Below, piece by piece: positions 54,296 to 63,577 of a DNA stretch of 64,000 nucleotides. Position numbers and translations under genes: made by a program. Position 1 is the stretch's first letter, and each line of letters begins with the position of its first letter. Source of the DNA: CAZAYY01 sp964489525 (lineage in GTDB: Bacteria; Chloroflexota; Anaerolineae; Anaerolineales; JABWBV01); assembly GCA_964489525.1 (NCBI GenBank), contig CAZAYY010000006.1:62001-126000 (forward strand). Reading direction: 5' to 3'. The notes beneath the pieces were generated by a model. It saw nothing but the letters and a program-made list of their open reading frames with translations, did not search any database and was not told the DNA's origin.

Positions 54296-55852
54296 CTAAG
54301 ATGCCAAAACGGTAATTAACCCTTCCAACAAATCACCTGCCAGGACGGCGGCGGAACCACCCAAGGCTTCTTCCGCCGCCAGTCCTGCCTGGGCATGCAG
54401 CCAGGCACCCAAAACAGCCGCCCCAAATCCCTGAATATTTTGCGCACAAAGCCCGGCGATAATCCCCGCCAGAACATCCCCTGACCCTGCCCGGGCCAAA
54501 GCAGGCGTGGCCACCGGAATTAAGGCAGAACAGCCATCCGGTGATGCAATCACGGTAAACGCGCCCTTCAAAACCACCACGTGCCCCCATTCCCTCGAAA
54601 ATTTTTCAGCAACCGCCACACGGTTGAGCTGAATTTCATCGCGGGTCAGCCCTGTTAGGGCCGCCATTTCACCCGGATGTGGGGTGAGCACCGCTGGGCC
54701 TGGGAGTAAGGAGGGCCAATTTGGAATTGCCGCGAGCAGTTTAAGCCCATCTGCATCTACCACAAGGGGCGGAAGCGGATGGGGGGGTTGGCCAGGTTCC
54801 AATAACGCGGCAAGAAACTCGGCCGTCCCAGCCCCCAACCCAAACCCGGGACCCAGCAGCAAAGCAGTGGCTTTTTGGGCTGCAGTTTTTACCAGCCAGG
54901 CAGCTGAAGCCGCAATGGCTCCGCCATCCTCTGGCAGCAGCAGCCAGGTTGCCTCCGGAAAATGCCCGGCCAGGACGGTGTGCAGCCCAGAAGGCACCGC
55001 CAGGGTCACCAGGCCTGCGCCCACCCGGTATGCTCCCCGGCCTGCCAGCAAAACCGCCCCGGTGTAGGCTTGCGACCCTGCAACCACCAGGGCGGTGCCA
55101 AAAGTGCCTTTATGGGCATTCAAGGGGCGGACCGGAAGCAGATTGTTGGCAATATCTTCATCCATCACGAAACGGTTCACCTGGTTCCAGGCGGGCAGGT
55201 CTCTGGGCAGGCCAATTCCCACCACCTTCAGCTCACCCACCAGGTCAAACGCCGGAAATGCAAACAAGCCCACTTTCGGAGCAGCCATTGTCACGGTCAA
55301 GTCAGCAGGAAAGGCTTGCGGTGCGGCTTCCCCCGTGTCGCAATCCACCCCTGAAGGGCAATCTACCGCGATGACTGCGGGCGGCTGATCGGAAACAGAC
55401 AGGTAATCGCGCACAGCGGCAAGCACCCCCGCCAGGTGGCCGCGCACAGGCAGTCGCAGCCCGGTGCCCAATATCCCATCTAACACAATGGCATGAGAAT
55501 CCAGGGCCTGCAGCAAGATTTGAAAATCATTATCCGCCGCGCCATCCAGCACCCGGGCCCCGCTTTCTTCCAACCGGCGGACCAGTGGATCTTCCCGGCG
55601 CGCCGCAGCCAGGTAAGCGGTAACCCGCCAACCAAGCCCCGCTAACACCGATAGCGCAACCAGCGTATCGCCCCCATTGTTGCCTTTGCCAACCAACCCC
55701 AAAACGCCGTCTCGCTCAAAACCCGGGTATTCTTCCAGAATCACTTCGGCCAGGTTGCCACCCGCATGCTCCATCATCACCCCATATGAATGGCCAGCAG
55801 CATCGGCCGCTTTTTCAATGGCTAACATTTCAGCATAGGTGACAAGTTTCAT
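54296..55852 (-). CDS. nnr: Bifunctional NAD(P)HX epimerase/dehydratase
   Basis: Repairs hydrated NADH and NADPH. 518 residues: an N-terminal YjeF_N epimerase (LVTYAEMLAIEKAADAAGHS; GLVGKGNNGGDTLVALSVL) and a C-terminal ADP-dependent dehydratase of the ribokinase fold (LTPHPGEMAALTG; RAGSGDVLAGIIAGL). ATG at 55852 with GGAGG six bases upstream is preferred over a TTG at 55864. A TATAAT at 55906-55901 on this strand may be its -10. Sits alone. Confidence 0.93.
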   Translation of the reverse strand: MKLVTYAEMLAIEKAADAAGHSYGVMMEHAGGNLAEVILEEYPGFERDGVLGLVGKGNNGGDTLVALSVLAGLGWRVTAYLAAARREDPLVRRLEESGARVLDGAADNDFQILLQALDSHAIVLDGILGTGLRLPVRGHLAGVLAAVRDYLSVSDQPPAVIAVDCPSGVDCDTGEAAPQAFPADLTVTMAAPKVGLFAFPAFDLVGELKVVGIGLPRDLPAWNQVNRFVMDEDIANNLLPVRPLNAHKGTFGTALVVAGSQAYTGAVLLAGRGAYRVGAGLVTLAVPSGLHTVLAGHFPEATWLLLPEDGGAIAASAAWLVKTAAQKATALLLGPGFGLGAGTAEFLAALLEPGQPPHPLPPLVVDADGLKLLAAIPNWPSLLPGPAVLTPHPGEMAALTGLTRDEIQLNRVAVAEKFSREWGHVVVLKGAFTVIASPDGCSALIPVATPALARAGSGDVLAGIIAGLCAQNIQGFGAAVLGAWLHAQAGLAAEEALGGSAAVLAGDLLEGLITVLAS

Positions 55853-56057
55853 GGCATCCTCCAAAAGAGTGAACCGTTGGGTGAATGATTCTCTTTTAAA
55901 ATTATAGAGGATTCTACAAATAACATGGAATCATTTTTGGCGTAAATGCTCAGCCCTACCGGTGCAGTCCAACGAGGTTCTCAAACGCAAGAGATTCATT
56001 CTTTTTGCTCTCAAAAGGTGAGCTTTAAAAAGGACTGCCCGTTTTCCGGAAATTTGC

Positions 56058-57881
56058 CTACGACCAGAGATCAGGAATCAGCCAATCCAACCCAAGCGAC
56101 GCCAGCAAAGCCGGGGTTGGGCGGCCAGTGAGGGGGTCCCAGGAGCGAGCCTGGTAATAAGCCGAGAGCATCGTATCCAGATCGGGTGCAAATCCCTCTG
56201 CCCCCCCATCCAGATAGGCTTTGCGCAGTGCCTTGGGCAGCACATCGTTGGCACGGGTAAGCCCCAAACGGTGATTAATCACTCGTTTCAAGGTCCAACC
56301 CCTTTCTCCCACCTTAAGCATTTCCTGCATCGTCCAATCCAGTTTCAGACCTGCATTGAGCAATTCCAACACCACCACCGGCGGGACATTGGCAAACATG
56401 CACAAAACCAGCGAATTTAACAGCGAAACCCAATCCTGATGACGGGCAACATTGGCCGCTTTTTCGGCACCTGCATGCCGGTCATAATATTCCAACCCAA
56501 GTTGTTCTTCCACCTGGCCAATATCCACCACAAAATAATCAGACTGGTTATGACAGGCCCCGCGCGGCGAGGTGGCATAAACCAGGGCCATTCCCGAAGC
56601 GCCGCGCGGGTCGTGGTAGGCCACTTCGAGGCCATTCACCTGAACAGCGGCTTCTTCGGCGTTAAAATGGCGTCCCAGGTCCCGAGCGCCCAGGGCGAGC
56701 AGCCCACCAAAACCTTGGCGGTGCGCCGCAAGGCGGATCAATTCTTCAACCAAACCCGGATTGCTCCATTCAAGGGCAATGCCTCCGGTGTCTTCAAGCG
56801 TTATTCGGCCCTCGTCAAACAGCGAAATTGCAAGACCAATGGTGTTGCTAAGGCTGATGGAATCCATTCCATACCGGTCGCAAAGCTCGCCCATGCGGGT
56901 GATCGCGGCAGGGTCATCAATCAACAGGTTGGGTCCAAACCCGGCAAGGGTTTCATATTCAGGCCCTTTCCGAGGCACACCATCCTCAAGCGTCACCACC
57001 CGGCCACAGGCAATCACACAGGCGTGGCAGGCACTCACGCCCGTTAGGATGGTTTCAGAAATGGTAGCCCCAGAAATTTTGCCGGCACCTTCGTGGGGCA
57101 AACCCGATGTGAAATATTTCTTCGGCATTTCACCCAGGTAGTCAAAATATTCCGCCAACCCGGCAGTGCCCATCTGGCGCAGCAGCACAGTGGGATTATC
57201 GTCGCGCAGCTCGCGATTGGCCTGGGCTCGCAGCGGCAGGTAACGCTCCCAATTGACCAGGGGCACCTTCCCGGTGCCGCGCACCACAATGGCTTTCAGA
57301 TTTTTGGAGCCCATAACAGCGCCCATACCTGTACGCCCGGCCACCCTCCCGTGATCACAGTGAATCAGCGCATACGGAACGGCGGCTTCGCCTGCCGGGC
57401 CAACACAAGCCACCCGCCAGGATTTTCCCCCCAATGCGTTTTGCAAAGCAGCCTGGGTGGAATAGGTGTCCATGCCCCAATAATCTGAAGCTGGAGCAAT
57501 CCCAGCCTGGCCATCCCGAACCCAAATATACACCGGTTCGGGCGAATGGCCCGTAACCCAAATGCCATCAAACCCGGCCTTGCGCAGCTCGGGGCCCCAA
57601 AAACCACCACAGTTCGATTCTGCCCACAACCCAGTTGCGGGAGAACGCCCGGCCACCACAAACCGCCCAACAGCCGGGCCGGCTGTGCCGGTCAGCGGAC
57701 CATTGAGAAAAAGCAGAGGGGCTTCCGGAGAAAACGGGCTGAACTCAGGTTGAAGCTGATCATAGAGCAGGCGGGCAGCCAGGGATGCTGCCCCCAAATA
57801 ATCCCTTGCCCAATCCTGCGGAACGACAAAAACTTCCTGCTGGCCTGTGGTCAGGTCAATTTTCAAAATCGGTTGGAGCAT
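56058..57881 (-). CDS. Aldehyde:ferredoxin oxidoreductase family enzyme
   Basis: A 607-residue tungsten/molybdenum pterin enzyme. The N-terminal domain starts KIDLTTGQ and includes GPLTGTAGPAVGRFVVAGRSPATG; the [4Fe-4S] ligands CHACVIAC (about 275-282) and a later Cys in NSLVLCMF (about 490) match the C3-plus-C1 pattern of the family. Relatives oxidise aldehydes to acids with ferredoxin, or reduce benzoyl-CoA in other branches. Its upstream neighbour, three bases away on the same strand, is an SCP2-like protein. Tungsten/molybdenum uptake genes are not in the window. Confidence 0.88.
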   Translation of the reverse strand: MLQPILKIDLTTGQQEVFVVPQDWARDYLGAASLAARLLYDQLQPEFSPFSPEAPLLFLNGPLTGTAGPAVGRFVVAGRSPATGLWAESNCGGFWGPELRKAGFDGIWVTGHSPEPVYIWVRDGQAGIAPASDYWGMDTYSTQAALQNALGGKSWRVACVGPAGEAAVPYALIHCDHGRVAGRTGMGAVMGSKNLKAIVVRGTGKVPLVNWERYLPLRAQANRELRDDNPTVLLRQMGTAGLAEYFDYLGEMPKKYFTSGLPHEGAGKISGATISETILTGVSACHACVIACGRVVTLEDGVPRKGPEYETLAGFGPNLLIDDPAAITRMGELCDRYGMDSISLSNTIGLAISLFDEGRITLEDTGGIALEWSNPGLVEELIRLAAHRQGFGGLLALGARDLGRHFNAEEAAVQVNGLEVAYHDPRGASGMALVYATSPRGACHNQSDYFVVDIGQVEEQLGLEYYDRHAGAEKAANVARHQDWVSLLNSLVLCMFANVPPVVVLELLNAGLKLDWTMQEMLKVGERGWTLKRVINHRLGLTRANDVLPKALRKAYLDGGAEGFAPDLDTMLSAYYQARSWDPLTGRPTPALLASLGLDWLIPDLWS

Positions 57882-57883
57882 GT

Positions 57884-58300
57884 TTATTGGCCTGAAACCG
57901 CTGTTGTTATTTCCTGGGCACAGCGCACAAATTCCAAAGAAACGGGCAGGTGGCGGACAATGTAAGCCAGATCCCCCTTCAAGCGCAGCTTACGCGTGGT
58001 CAGCGCCGTCATCGGGTGAATTTCGCCCCGTAAAACGGGCAAAAAATTCGAGTAGGGAGCTTGCAGCACAAACCGGGCATTGGGCATGGGCAGCCCCTCT
58101 TCAAGGATTGCCGCTTCCCGGCACTCGCCATGCCATAAATCGAGGAAAACAACCTGCTGGTTTGGAAAATGCGAGTCCCGTTCGATGATAAACAGAACCT
58201 TTCCCTCCCAACCAACCGCAGAACGCCCATATCGCTCATCTGAGTTGAGCTTATCTTTGAATGCTGCAATCCATTCAGAATTTGGGAAAATGACAGGCAT
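57884..58300 (-). CDS. SCP2-like sterol/lipid-binding domain protein
   Basis: A 138-residue protein with the SCP2 (sterol carrier) fold pattern: VGWEGKVLFIIERD followed by LDLWHGECREA, then the helix-rich tail ending VSGQ. ATG 58300 with AAGGTGG seven bases upstream is chosen; the frame extends to 58345 with a non-family N-terminus. It lies directly upstream of the AOR-family gene and is co-transcribed. It might deliver a hydrophobic aldehyde or acyl substrate; this is inference from position. Confidence 0.65.
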   Translation of the reverse strand: MPVIFPNSEWIAAFKDKLNSDERYGRSAVGWEGKVLFIIERDSHFPNQQVVFLDLWHGECREAAILEEGLPMPNARFVLQAPYSNFLPVLRGEIHPMTALTTRKLRLKGDLAYIVRHLPVSLEFVRCAQEITTAVSGQ

Positions 58301-58498
58301 ACAGACCACCTTAAGATAATTTTGCGCGCAACGGCTCATTCGCAAGCCTCAACCAGAACACCAATCCGCTGGCTTATGAGGTGGGTAAAGCGTTACAATC
58401 TGGCAAATTATACCTTAGGCGAAACTTCAAACAAAGATAGGGTTAATGATTATGCAAATATAAACGGAAAGGTTTCCGGTCTGACCCGGTTAATACAG

Positions 58499-58520
58499 AA
58501 AAGCCCCTTACGGAGCTTTT
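58499..58520 (-). terminator. Intrinsic terminator of tRNA-Leu
   Basis: On the minus strand AAAAGCTCC (58520-58512) pairs with GGGGCTTTT (58507-58499) around GTAA, with the T-run inside the 3' arm, 16 bases beyond the tRNA end. Confidence 0.75.
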
Positions 58521-58535
58521 CAGGAGGACAGGCAG

Positions 58536-58617
58536 TGCGCTTGGTGGGAGTCGAACCCACACGCCTCTCGGCACATGGCCCTCAACCATGCCTGTCTGCC
58601 AGTTCCAGCACAAGCGC
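58536..58617 (-). tRNA. tRNA-Leu (anticodon GAG)
   Basis: An 82-base class II tRNA on the minus strand. Acceptor GCGCTTG pairs with CAAGCGC plus discriminator A; the anticodon arm is CATGG-TTGAGGG-CCATG, giving GAG (reads CUC and CUU). A short variable arm (TGCCGAGAGGCG) and the T arm TGGGTTCGACTCCCA follow. CCA is not encoded. Promoter and terminator flank it as a complete unit. Confidence 0.95.
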
Positions 58618-58628
58618 AGGCACGTGGT

Positions 58629-58656
58629 ATTATAATCGGGTATTGTGCATTGTCAA
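58629..58656 (-). promoter_or_regulatory. Sigma70 promoter of tRNA-Leu
   Basis: On the minus strand TTGACA (58656-58651), a 16-base spacer and TATAAT (58634-58629), both perfect. Initiation near 58622 leaves a 5' leader of about five bases. Much of this sequence also forms the upstream region of plsX on the other strand. Confidence 0.85.
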
Positions 58657-58695
58657 GTTCATCACAAATTATTGTGATATTCAAAGGAGAAGAAC

Positions 58696-59715
58696 ATGCC
58701 GAAAATTATCTTAGACGCAATGGGGAGCGATAAACACCCAGAGCCTGAACTTCAGGCGGCAGTTGAAGCGGCTGGCTTGTACCAGGAGGAGATTATCCTG
58801 GTAGGGCAAGAGGACAAACTAAAGCCCTATTTGCAGAGCAAAGGCGCGACCCATGTCCGGGTGGTCCATGCCCCAGATGTATACAAAATGACCGATAAGC
58901 TGACCGGTGATGCCCTGCGCAAAGCCCAAAACTCCATGGCCGTCTCCCTGGGCCTGTTAAAATCGGGGGAAGGCGACGCCTTTGTCACCATGGGCAACAC
59001 AGGTGGGGCCATGGCCAACGCACTCTACCAGCTCCGGCGGATTCGCGGGGTGAAACGCCCGGGCCTGACGGGGATTTTCCCGGTAAAAAATGGGCGCTGC
59101 GTGGTATTGGATATTGGCGCCAACACCGAATGTAAACCGGATTTCCTCGTTCAGTTCGCGGTGATGGGCAGCGTTTACGCTGAAACCGTGCTGGGGGTTA
59201 AAAACCCGCGGGTTGGCATGATTTCAAACGGCGAAGAATCCAACAAAGGCAACGAACTGGTTAAAGCCACTTATCCGCTTCTCGAAAAAGTGGGGTTGAA
59301 CTTTGTGGGAAACATTGAAGGCAAAGAGTTGTTTGGGGGCGAAGTGGACGTCGCTGTTACAGATGGTTTCACCGGGAATGTCCTGCTCAAATCCAGTGAG
59401 GCAGTCGCCAAGCTGCTGGTGGACGTGCTGCGGGCAGAACTGATGGGTTCCACCCGCACCAAAATCGGTGCGCTCCTGGCCAAACCCGCCTTTAGCAGTT
59501 TGCGCAAAATGCTGGACCCATCCGAAATCGGCGCGGCCCCACTGCTGGGAATTAACGGGTTGGTTTTTGTCGGCCATGGACGGTCGGATGCGAAGGCTGT
59601 CTTAAGTGCCATCCAGCTGGCCCGTAGTGCTGTTGAGGCCGATTTACTGGGCAAACTTCGCCTGGCAATAGAATCCCGGTTAAGCCTGCTGGGCGATGCC
59701 GGTGACGAAGCTTAA
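58696..59715 (+). CDS. plsX: Phosphate acyltransferase PlsX
   Basis: Makes acyl-phosphate from acyl-ACP for glycerol-3-phosphate acylation by PlsY. The 339 residues begin KIILDAMGSDKHPEPELQAA; VTMGNTGGAMANALYQLRRI, VVLDIGANTECKPDFLVQFA and VDVAVTDGFTGNVLLKSSEA are all conserved. AAAGGAG lies seven bases before the ATG. fabF starts within 24 bases. Confidence 0.95.
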   Translation: MPKIILDAMGSDKHPEPELQAAVEAAGLYQEEIILVGQEDKLKPYLQSKGATHVRVVHAPDVYKMTDKLTGDALRKAQNSMAVSLGLLKSGEGDAFVTMGNTGGAMANALYQLRRIRGVKRPGLTGIFPVKNGRCVVLDIGANTECKPDFLVQFAVMGSVYAETVLGVKNPRVGMISNGEESNKGNELVKATYPLLEKVGLNFVGNIEGKELFGGEVDVAVTDGFTGNVLLKSSEAVAKLLVDVLRAELMGSTRTKIGALLAKPAFSSLRKMLDPSEIGAAPLLGINGLVFVGHGRSDAKAVLSAIQLARSAVEADLLGKLRLAIESRLSLLGDAGDEA

Positions 59716-59738
59716 CCGAGAATGCAAGGAGATTTTTC

Positions 59739-61001
59739 TTGAACATGGAAAAAAGACGCGTTGTAATCACGGGTATGGGTGCCATTGCCCCCAATGGCAA
59801 TACGCTGGAAGCGTATTGGGATGGGCTGATTAACGGCCGTTCGGGCATTGGACGCATTACCCAATTTGACCCCAGCAACCTGCCCACGCAAATTGCTGGC
59901 GAAGTGAAAGATTTCCGGATTGAAGATTACCCCGTAGACACCAAGGAAGCCCGTAGGCTGCCCCGGTCAGCTCAGTTTGCGCTGGCTGTTGCCATCCAGG
60001 CCATGCAAGATTCCGGCCTGGGCGAACAGATGCCCAACCCCGAAAGAGCCGGGGTGGTGTTTGGCACGGCAATTGGCGGTTTTGACCTGGTGATTGAAGG
60101 AGTAGACACCATCCGCACCAAGGGACCCGGCCGGGTAAGTCCCTTTATCCTGCCCAATGGCATCATCAATGTGGCGGCCTACCTGATTGCCAAGCAGTTC
60201 CAGTGCCTGGGTCCAAATACCACCCTATCTACGGCATGCGCAACAGGGACACAAACCATCGGCGAGGGGCTCGAATTTATCCGGCGTGGGGCAGCCGATG
60301 TGGTGATTGCCGGCGGGATGGAAGCCATGGTTAAAGATTTCACCCTGGCGGGGTTCTGCGCGATGCGGGCTATGCCAGTCAATTTCAATGATACCCCTGA
60401 AAAAGCCTCGCGTCCCTTCGACGCGCTGCGCGAGGGGTTCATTTTCTCCGAAGGCGCCGGGGCAATGGTATTAGAAAGCCTGGACCACGCCCTGGCGCGC
60501 GGCGCCCGGATCTACGCTGAGGTAATCGGCCACGCATCTTCATCCGATGGCTACCATGTTGCCGCCCTCCACCCCGAAGCCGCCGGGCCTATTCGAGCCA
60601 TGCGTTGGGCGCTGCAAGATGCGGGCATCTCACCCGAAATGGTAGGCTACATCAACCCTCACGGCACTTCCACCCAGGCAAACGATTCTAACGAAACCAT
60701 GGCGATAAAAGCCATTTTTGGCGAACATGCCTATAAAATCCCCATCAGCTCCACCAAATCCATGGTGGGGCATGCAATGGGCGCTTCAGGCACCTTAGAA
60801 GCCATCGTATGCGCCAAGGTAATTGAAACCGGGGTAATTCCCCCCACCATTAACTACGAAAACCCGGACCCGGAATGCGACCTGGACTATGTCCCCAACC
60901 AGGCACGCCGCCAGCAGGTGAACGTGGCATTGTCGAACTCGTTTGGGTTGGGCGGCCAAAATGCCTGTGTGGTCCTCAAACGCTATACCCCTGGGAGTTA
61001 A
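59739..61001 (+). CDS. fabF: 3-oxoacyl-ACP synthase II (beta-ketoacyl-ACP synthase)
   Basis: Condensing enzyme of fatty acid elongation, 420 residues from TTG 59739 or 418 from ATG 59745. The AAGGAG site lies 7 bases from the TTG and 13 from the ATG, so the TTG may be real. Active-site Cys lies in STACATGTQTIGEG (about 165-178), with catalytic His in NPHGTSTQAND and VGHAMGASG. C-terminus ends in the usual SNSFGLGGQNAC. Follows plsX in the same operon. Confidence 0.95.
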   Translation: MNMEKRRVVITGMGAIAPNGNTLEAYWDGLINGRSGIGRITQFDPSNLPTQIAGEVKDFRIEDYPVDTKEARRLPRSAQFALAVAIQAMQDSGLGEQMPNPERAGVVFGTAIGGFDLVIEGVDTIRTKGPGRVSPFILPNGIINVAAYLIAKQFQCLGPNTTLSTACATGTQTIGEGLEFIRRGAADVVIAGGMEAMVKDFTLAGFCAMRAMPVNFNDTPEKASRPFDALREGFIFSEGAGAMVLESLDHALARGARIYAEVIGHASSSDGYHVAALHPEAAGPIRAMRWALQDAGISPEMVGYINPHGTSTQANDSNETMAIKAIFGEHAYKIPISSTKSMVGHAMGASGTLEAIVCAKVIETGVIPPTINYENPDPECDLDYVPNQARRQQVNVALSNSFGLGGQNACVVLKRYTPGS

Positions 61002-61003
61002 AC

Positions 61004-61732
61004 ATGCGGATTATTATTGATCACAAAACCATAAAACGAAAAGCCCGCATCGGGCAAATTTTGGGTGTTGCCGGACTGTTGGTGCTGGCCGGAGGGTTAT
61101 ATGTCAGTTGGAACCGCCCAGAACTTGGGTTGTTCTGGCTGGGTACCTTTTTTGTGGGCTTTGCGCTTTCCCAAATCGGGATTTACTATGGCAACCGCTA
61201 TGCCCGCCCACCCCGCCCCGACCAATCTGTGGATAAGGCGTTAAAAGGGCTGGACAACCGCCACACCATCTTCCACTACGAAACCCCGGTTACCCACCTG
61301 CTGGTTGGCCCCTCTGGAATTTGGGCCATCTTCCCGCACTTCCAGCGTGGGCGGATTGTGTATCAAAAAGGCCGCTGGCGGCAGAAGAGTAAAAACATCG
61401 CCGATGCCCTCTGGATGGGATACCTGGCCATATTTGCCCAAGAGGGGTTGGGCAGGCCCGATTTGGAGATTGCTGGCGAAATCAGCGGCTTGAAACAGCA
61501 TCTCCAAAAACATTTGCCCGAGGGTAAAACCCTGCCGCCGATCCACGCTGCCCTGGTCTTTACAGACAGCCGGGCTGTGATTGACGCGTCAGAAGCACCG
61601 GTGCCAACGGTGATGGCGGAAGACTTGAAAGACCTGGTCCGCAAAAACGCCAAGCAGAACAAAATTGACCAGGAAATGATAGATTTTGTTCTCGGCCTGT
61701 TTGACAAAGGTCAGGAGATCACAGAGGAATAA
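61004..61732 (+). CDS. Membrane protein with NERD-like domain
   Basis: A 242-residue protein with two N-terminal membrane helices (about residues 15-35 and 43-65) and a cytosolic domain resembling a nuclease-related (NERD) fold: LKGLDNRHTIFHYETPVTHL, VGPSGIWAIFPHFQRGRI. Catalytic acidic residues are not obvious. ATG at 61004 has GGGAG seven bases upstream; a much earlier frame start inside fabF is rejected. Last gene of the plsX-fabF run. Confidence 0.6.
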   Translation: MRIIIDHKTIKRKARIGQILGVAGLLVLAGGLYVSWNRPELGLFWLGTFFVGFALSQIGIYYGNRYARPPRPDQSVDKALKGLDNRHTIFHYETPVTHLLVGPSGIWAIFPHFQRGRIVYQKGRWRQKSKNIADALWMGYLAIFAQEGLGRPDLEIAGEISGLKQHLQKHLPEGKTLPPIHAALVFTDSRAVIDASEAPVPTVMAEDLKDLVRKNAKQNKIDQEMIDFVLGLFDKGQEITEE

Positions 61733-61767
61733 AAATAAACTGGTAACTGCTCAGCCCCACCCCCCAG

Positions 61768-61794
61768 CCCCCGCCCCAGGCTTTGGGGCGGGGG
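61768..61794. repeat. GC-rich 11-bp hairpin
   Basis: CCCCCGCCCCA (61768-61778) pairs perfectly with 61784-61794 around a five-base loop. It lies between convergent genes, 94 bases before a proper terminator, and may be an intergenic repeat of this genome; a similar C-run/G-run pair lies at about 19652-19678. Confidence 0.5.
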
Positions 61795-61887
61795 AGAGAA
61801 CGGGCGGATGGGTAAGCAGTTACAAGAAACAGGGATATTTCCCAGCCATTCCCCCTCGTGCGGAAAAGCAACCGGTGAAATTGGTTC

Positions 61888-61924
61888 AAAAAAGGGTATG
61901 GGCGAATTGCCCATACCCTTTTTT
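61888..61924. terminator. Strong bidirectional terminator
   Basis: A 16-bp perfect stem (AAAAAAGGGTATGGGC / GCCCATACCCTTTTTT) with a five-base loop between convergent genes ending at 61732 and 61940; it ends transcription in both directions. Confidence 0.9.
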
Positions 61925-61939
61925 GAAAATCTTAAGTGC

Positions 61940-63010
61940 TTAACCGTGCAGGAAATCCTCGAGGGCTTTCTTGCTCACCCGGTATGCTTCTCCAATTTTG
62001 CGAGCTTTGAGATCGCCAGCCTGAATGGCGGCAAGAACATCGGCTTCGGTGACTTTCAGGAAAACCGCAGCCTCGGCGGGGGTCATCACATCCGGCATGG
62101 CCTGGCTGGCAGCCGCGCCAGCGGCCGCACCAGAAGCAACGGCGTTTTGTTGTGGTTGTTGAGGGGCAGCCATACCACTCAGCGCCTGGGACATCACATT
62201 GCCAATACCCACACCAGCCCCAATGCCAGCGGTTAACCCGGCGCCGCCAGAGGGGTTCTGGGCAGCATCGCGCAAAGCATCGGCGGCCTGAAGCTGGGTG
62301 TAGGTTTGCATGTCCAACATGCCCATGGCGCGCAGTTCTTCAGCCGATTTATCGGAGGGTTTGAGGTTGCCAATGTAAAAGGTTTTGAGCGTTAAGCCCA
62401 GCGCCAAAAAGTCGTCGCGAGCTTTGGCGCGCACCCCTGCGCCCAACTCTTCCGTCAGACCAATCAATTCCACCACGCTGTGCTTCGCAGCCGTCTCACC
62501 CAGGAGGTCAGATAGTTTGGAGAGCAGCATGGTTTTCAGGCGGTCCTCAATATCACTGGTGCGGTACACACCCTGGGCGCCAACCAGCTGGTTCACAAAC
62601 TGTTGGGGGTCACTGATTTGGAAGCTGTAGCTGCCAAAGCCCTGCAGCAAAGCCACACCCAGGCCCATGCCGGGGTTGCGGACAATAATCGGCTGCGGGG
62701 TTCCCCATTTGCGGTCGGCAAATTCGCGCAATGAAACAAAATAAACTTCAGCAGGGAAGGGATTGCGTTCGTTGAACAGCTTGCCCAGTTTGTCAATCAG
62801 GAGGGGCACGTTGGCTGTGGCGATAATATGGCGGCCTGGACCAAACGTATCCAGGGCAAGGCCATCGCGGAAGAAAACGGCGGCCTGGCTTTCGCGCACA
62901 ATGATGTTAGAACCCAACCGGAAATCGCCTGGGCCATTTTCGGGAAAACGGCGGACCAGCTCTTCACGCATTTCATTGGGGTATTCAATCAAATCAAATA
63001 TTCTTGCCAT
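61940..63010 (-). CDS. SPFH-domain protein fused to a C-terminal excisionase-type helix-turn-helix
   Basis: A 356-residue protein. The N-terminal part matches the SPFH/YdjI-type (virion-core-protein-like) family: LGSNIIVRESQAAVFFRDG, LDTFGPGRHIIATANVPL and NPFPAEVYFVSLREFADRKW. A Gly/Ala/Gln-rich linker spans about 255-305, and residues about 307-356 form a helix-turn-helix of the excisionase/MerR-like type (MTPAEAAVFLKVTEADV; ARKIGEAYRVSKKALEDF). There is no membrane segment. The upstream gene is 39 bases away on the same strand, a likely partner. Confidence 0.85.
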   Translation of the reverse strand: MARIFDLIEYPNEMREELVRRFPENGPGDFRLGSNIIVRESQAAVFFRDGLALDTFGPGRHIIATANVPLLIDKLGKLFNERNPFPAEVYFVSLREFADRKWGTPQPIIVRNPGMGLGVALLQGFGSYSFQISDPQQFVNQLVGAQGVYRTSDIEDRLKTMLLSKLSDLLGETAAKHSVVELIGLTEELGAGVRAKARDDFLALGLTLKTFYIGNLKPSDKSAEELRAMGMLDMQTYTQLQAADALRDAAQNPSGGAGLTAGIGAGVGIGNVMSQALSGMAAPQQPQQNAVASGAAAGAAASQAMPDVMTPAEAAVFLKVTEADVLAAIQAGDLKARKIGEAYRVSKKALEDFLHG

Positions 63011-63049
63011 GTTGGTTTCTCCTCAAAGAACAAAAATTAGTCAGGGTAT

Positions 63050-63577
63050 TTACGCTTTTAAGAGCGCTTCTTTGCGGCGTTCAAACGTGTCAATGCAATC
63101 CTGGGAAACTTTCTCAAGTGCCCGGATGGCTTCACCCACGCCAGCAGTACCGATGGACGCCTGGATATTTTCGATGGCATTGGCCACTTCATCCACCAGC
63201 GCCATCATTGCAGCGTCGTAGGTATAAACCCGGTTCAAGGCTTCTTCGTCCACTTTTACGGCATCGAAAAAGCCAGAGTAGCCCCGTGAGGCGTAGCGGA
63301 TCCGGTCGGAAAAGGTGGTCAGGCGAGTTGCGGCTCGTTCCAACTCGTCCAAACGGGCAATTTCCCCTCCGCTAATGAACTCTTGCTGCAAGGCAGAAAG
63401 ACGGCCAACTTGTTCCTGGATGCGCTGAGAGAGCAAGTCGCGCAGCATTTTGTCTGATTTTCGGCGTTCTTCACGAGCAAGGTACCCTTTGAATCCAGGT
63501 ATCTTGCTCAATACGGCAGTTAATGGGTCTTTGCTGCTTGAAATGGTAGAGAAGATTTTATCAGCTAAGTCGCTCAT
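63050..63577 (-). CDS. Hypothetical protein upstream of the SPFH gene
   Basis: A 175-residue, predominantly helical protein. Start chosen at ATG 63577, which has a textbook TAAGGAGGT site; the frame extends upstream without one. Motifs include KIPGFKGYLAREERRKSDKM, a long heptad-rich helix (RIQEQVGRLSALQQEF) and FFDAVKVDEEALNRVYTYD. No family recognised. Co-transcribed with the SPFH-HTH gene. Confidence 0.65.
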   Translation of the reverse strand: MSDLADKIFSTISSSKDPLTAVLSKIPGFKGYLAREERRKSDKMLRDLLSQRIQEQVGRLSALQQEFISGGEIARLDELERAATRLTTFSDRIRYASRGYSGFFDAVKVDEEALNRVYTYDAAMMALVDEVANAIENIQASIGTAGVGEAIRALEKVSQDCIDTFERRKEALLKA

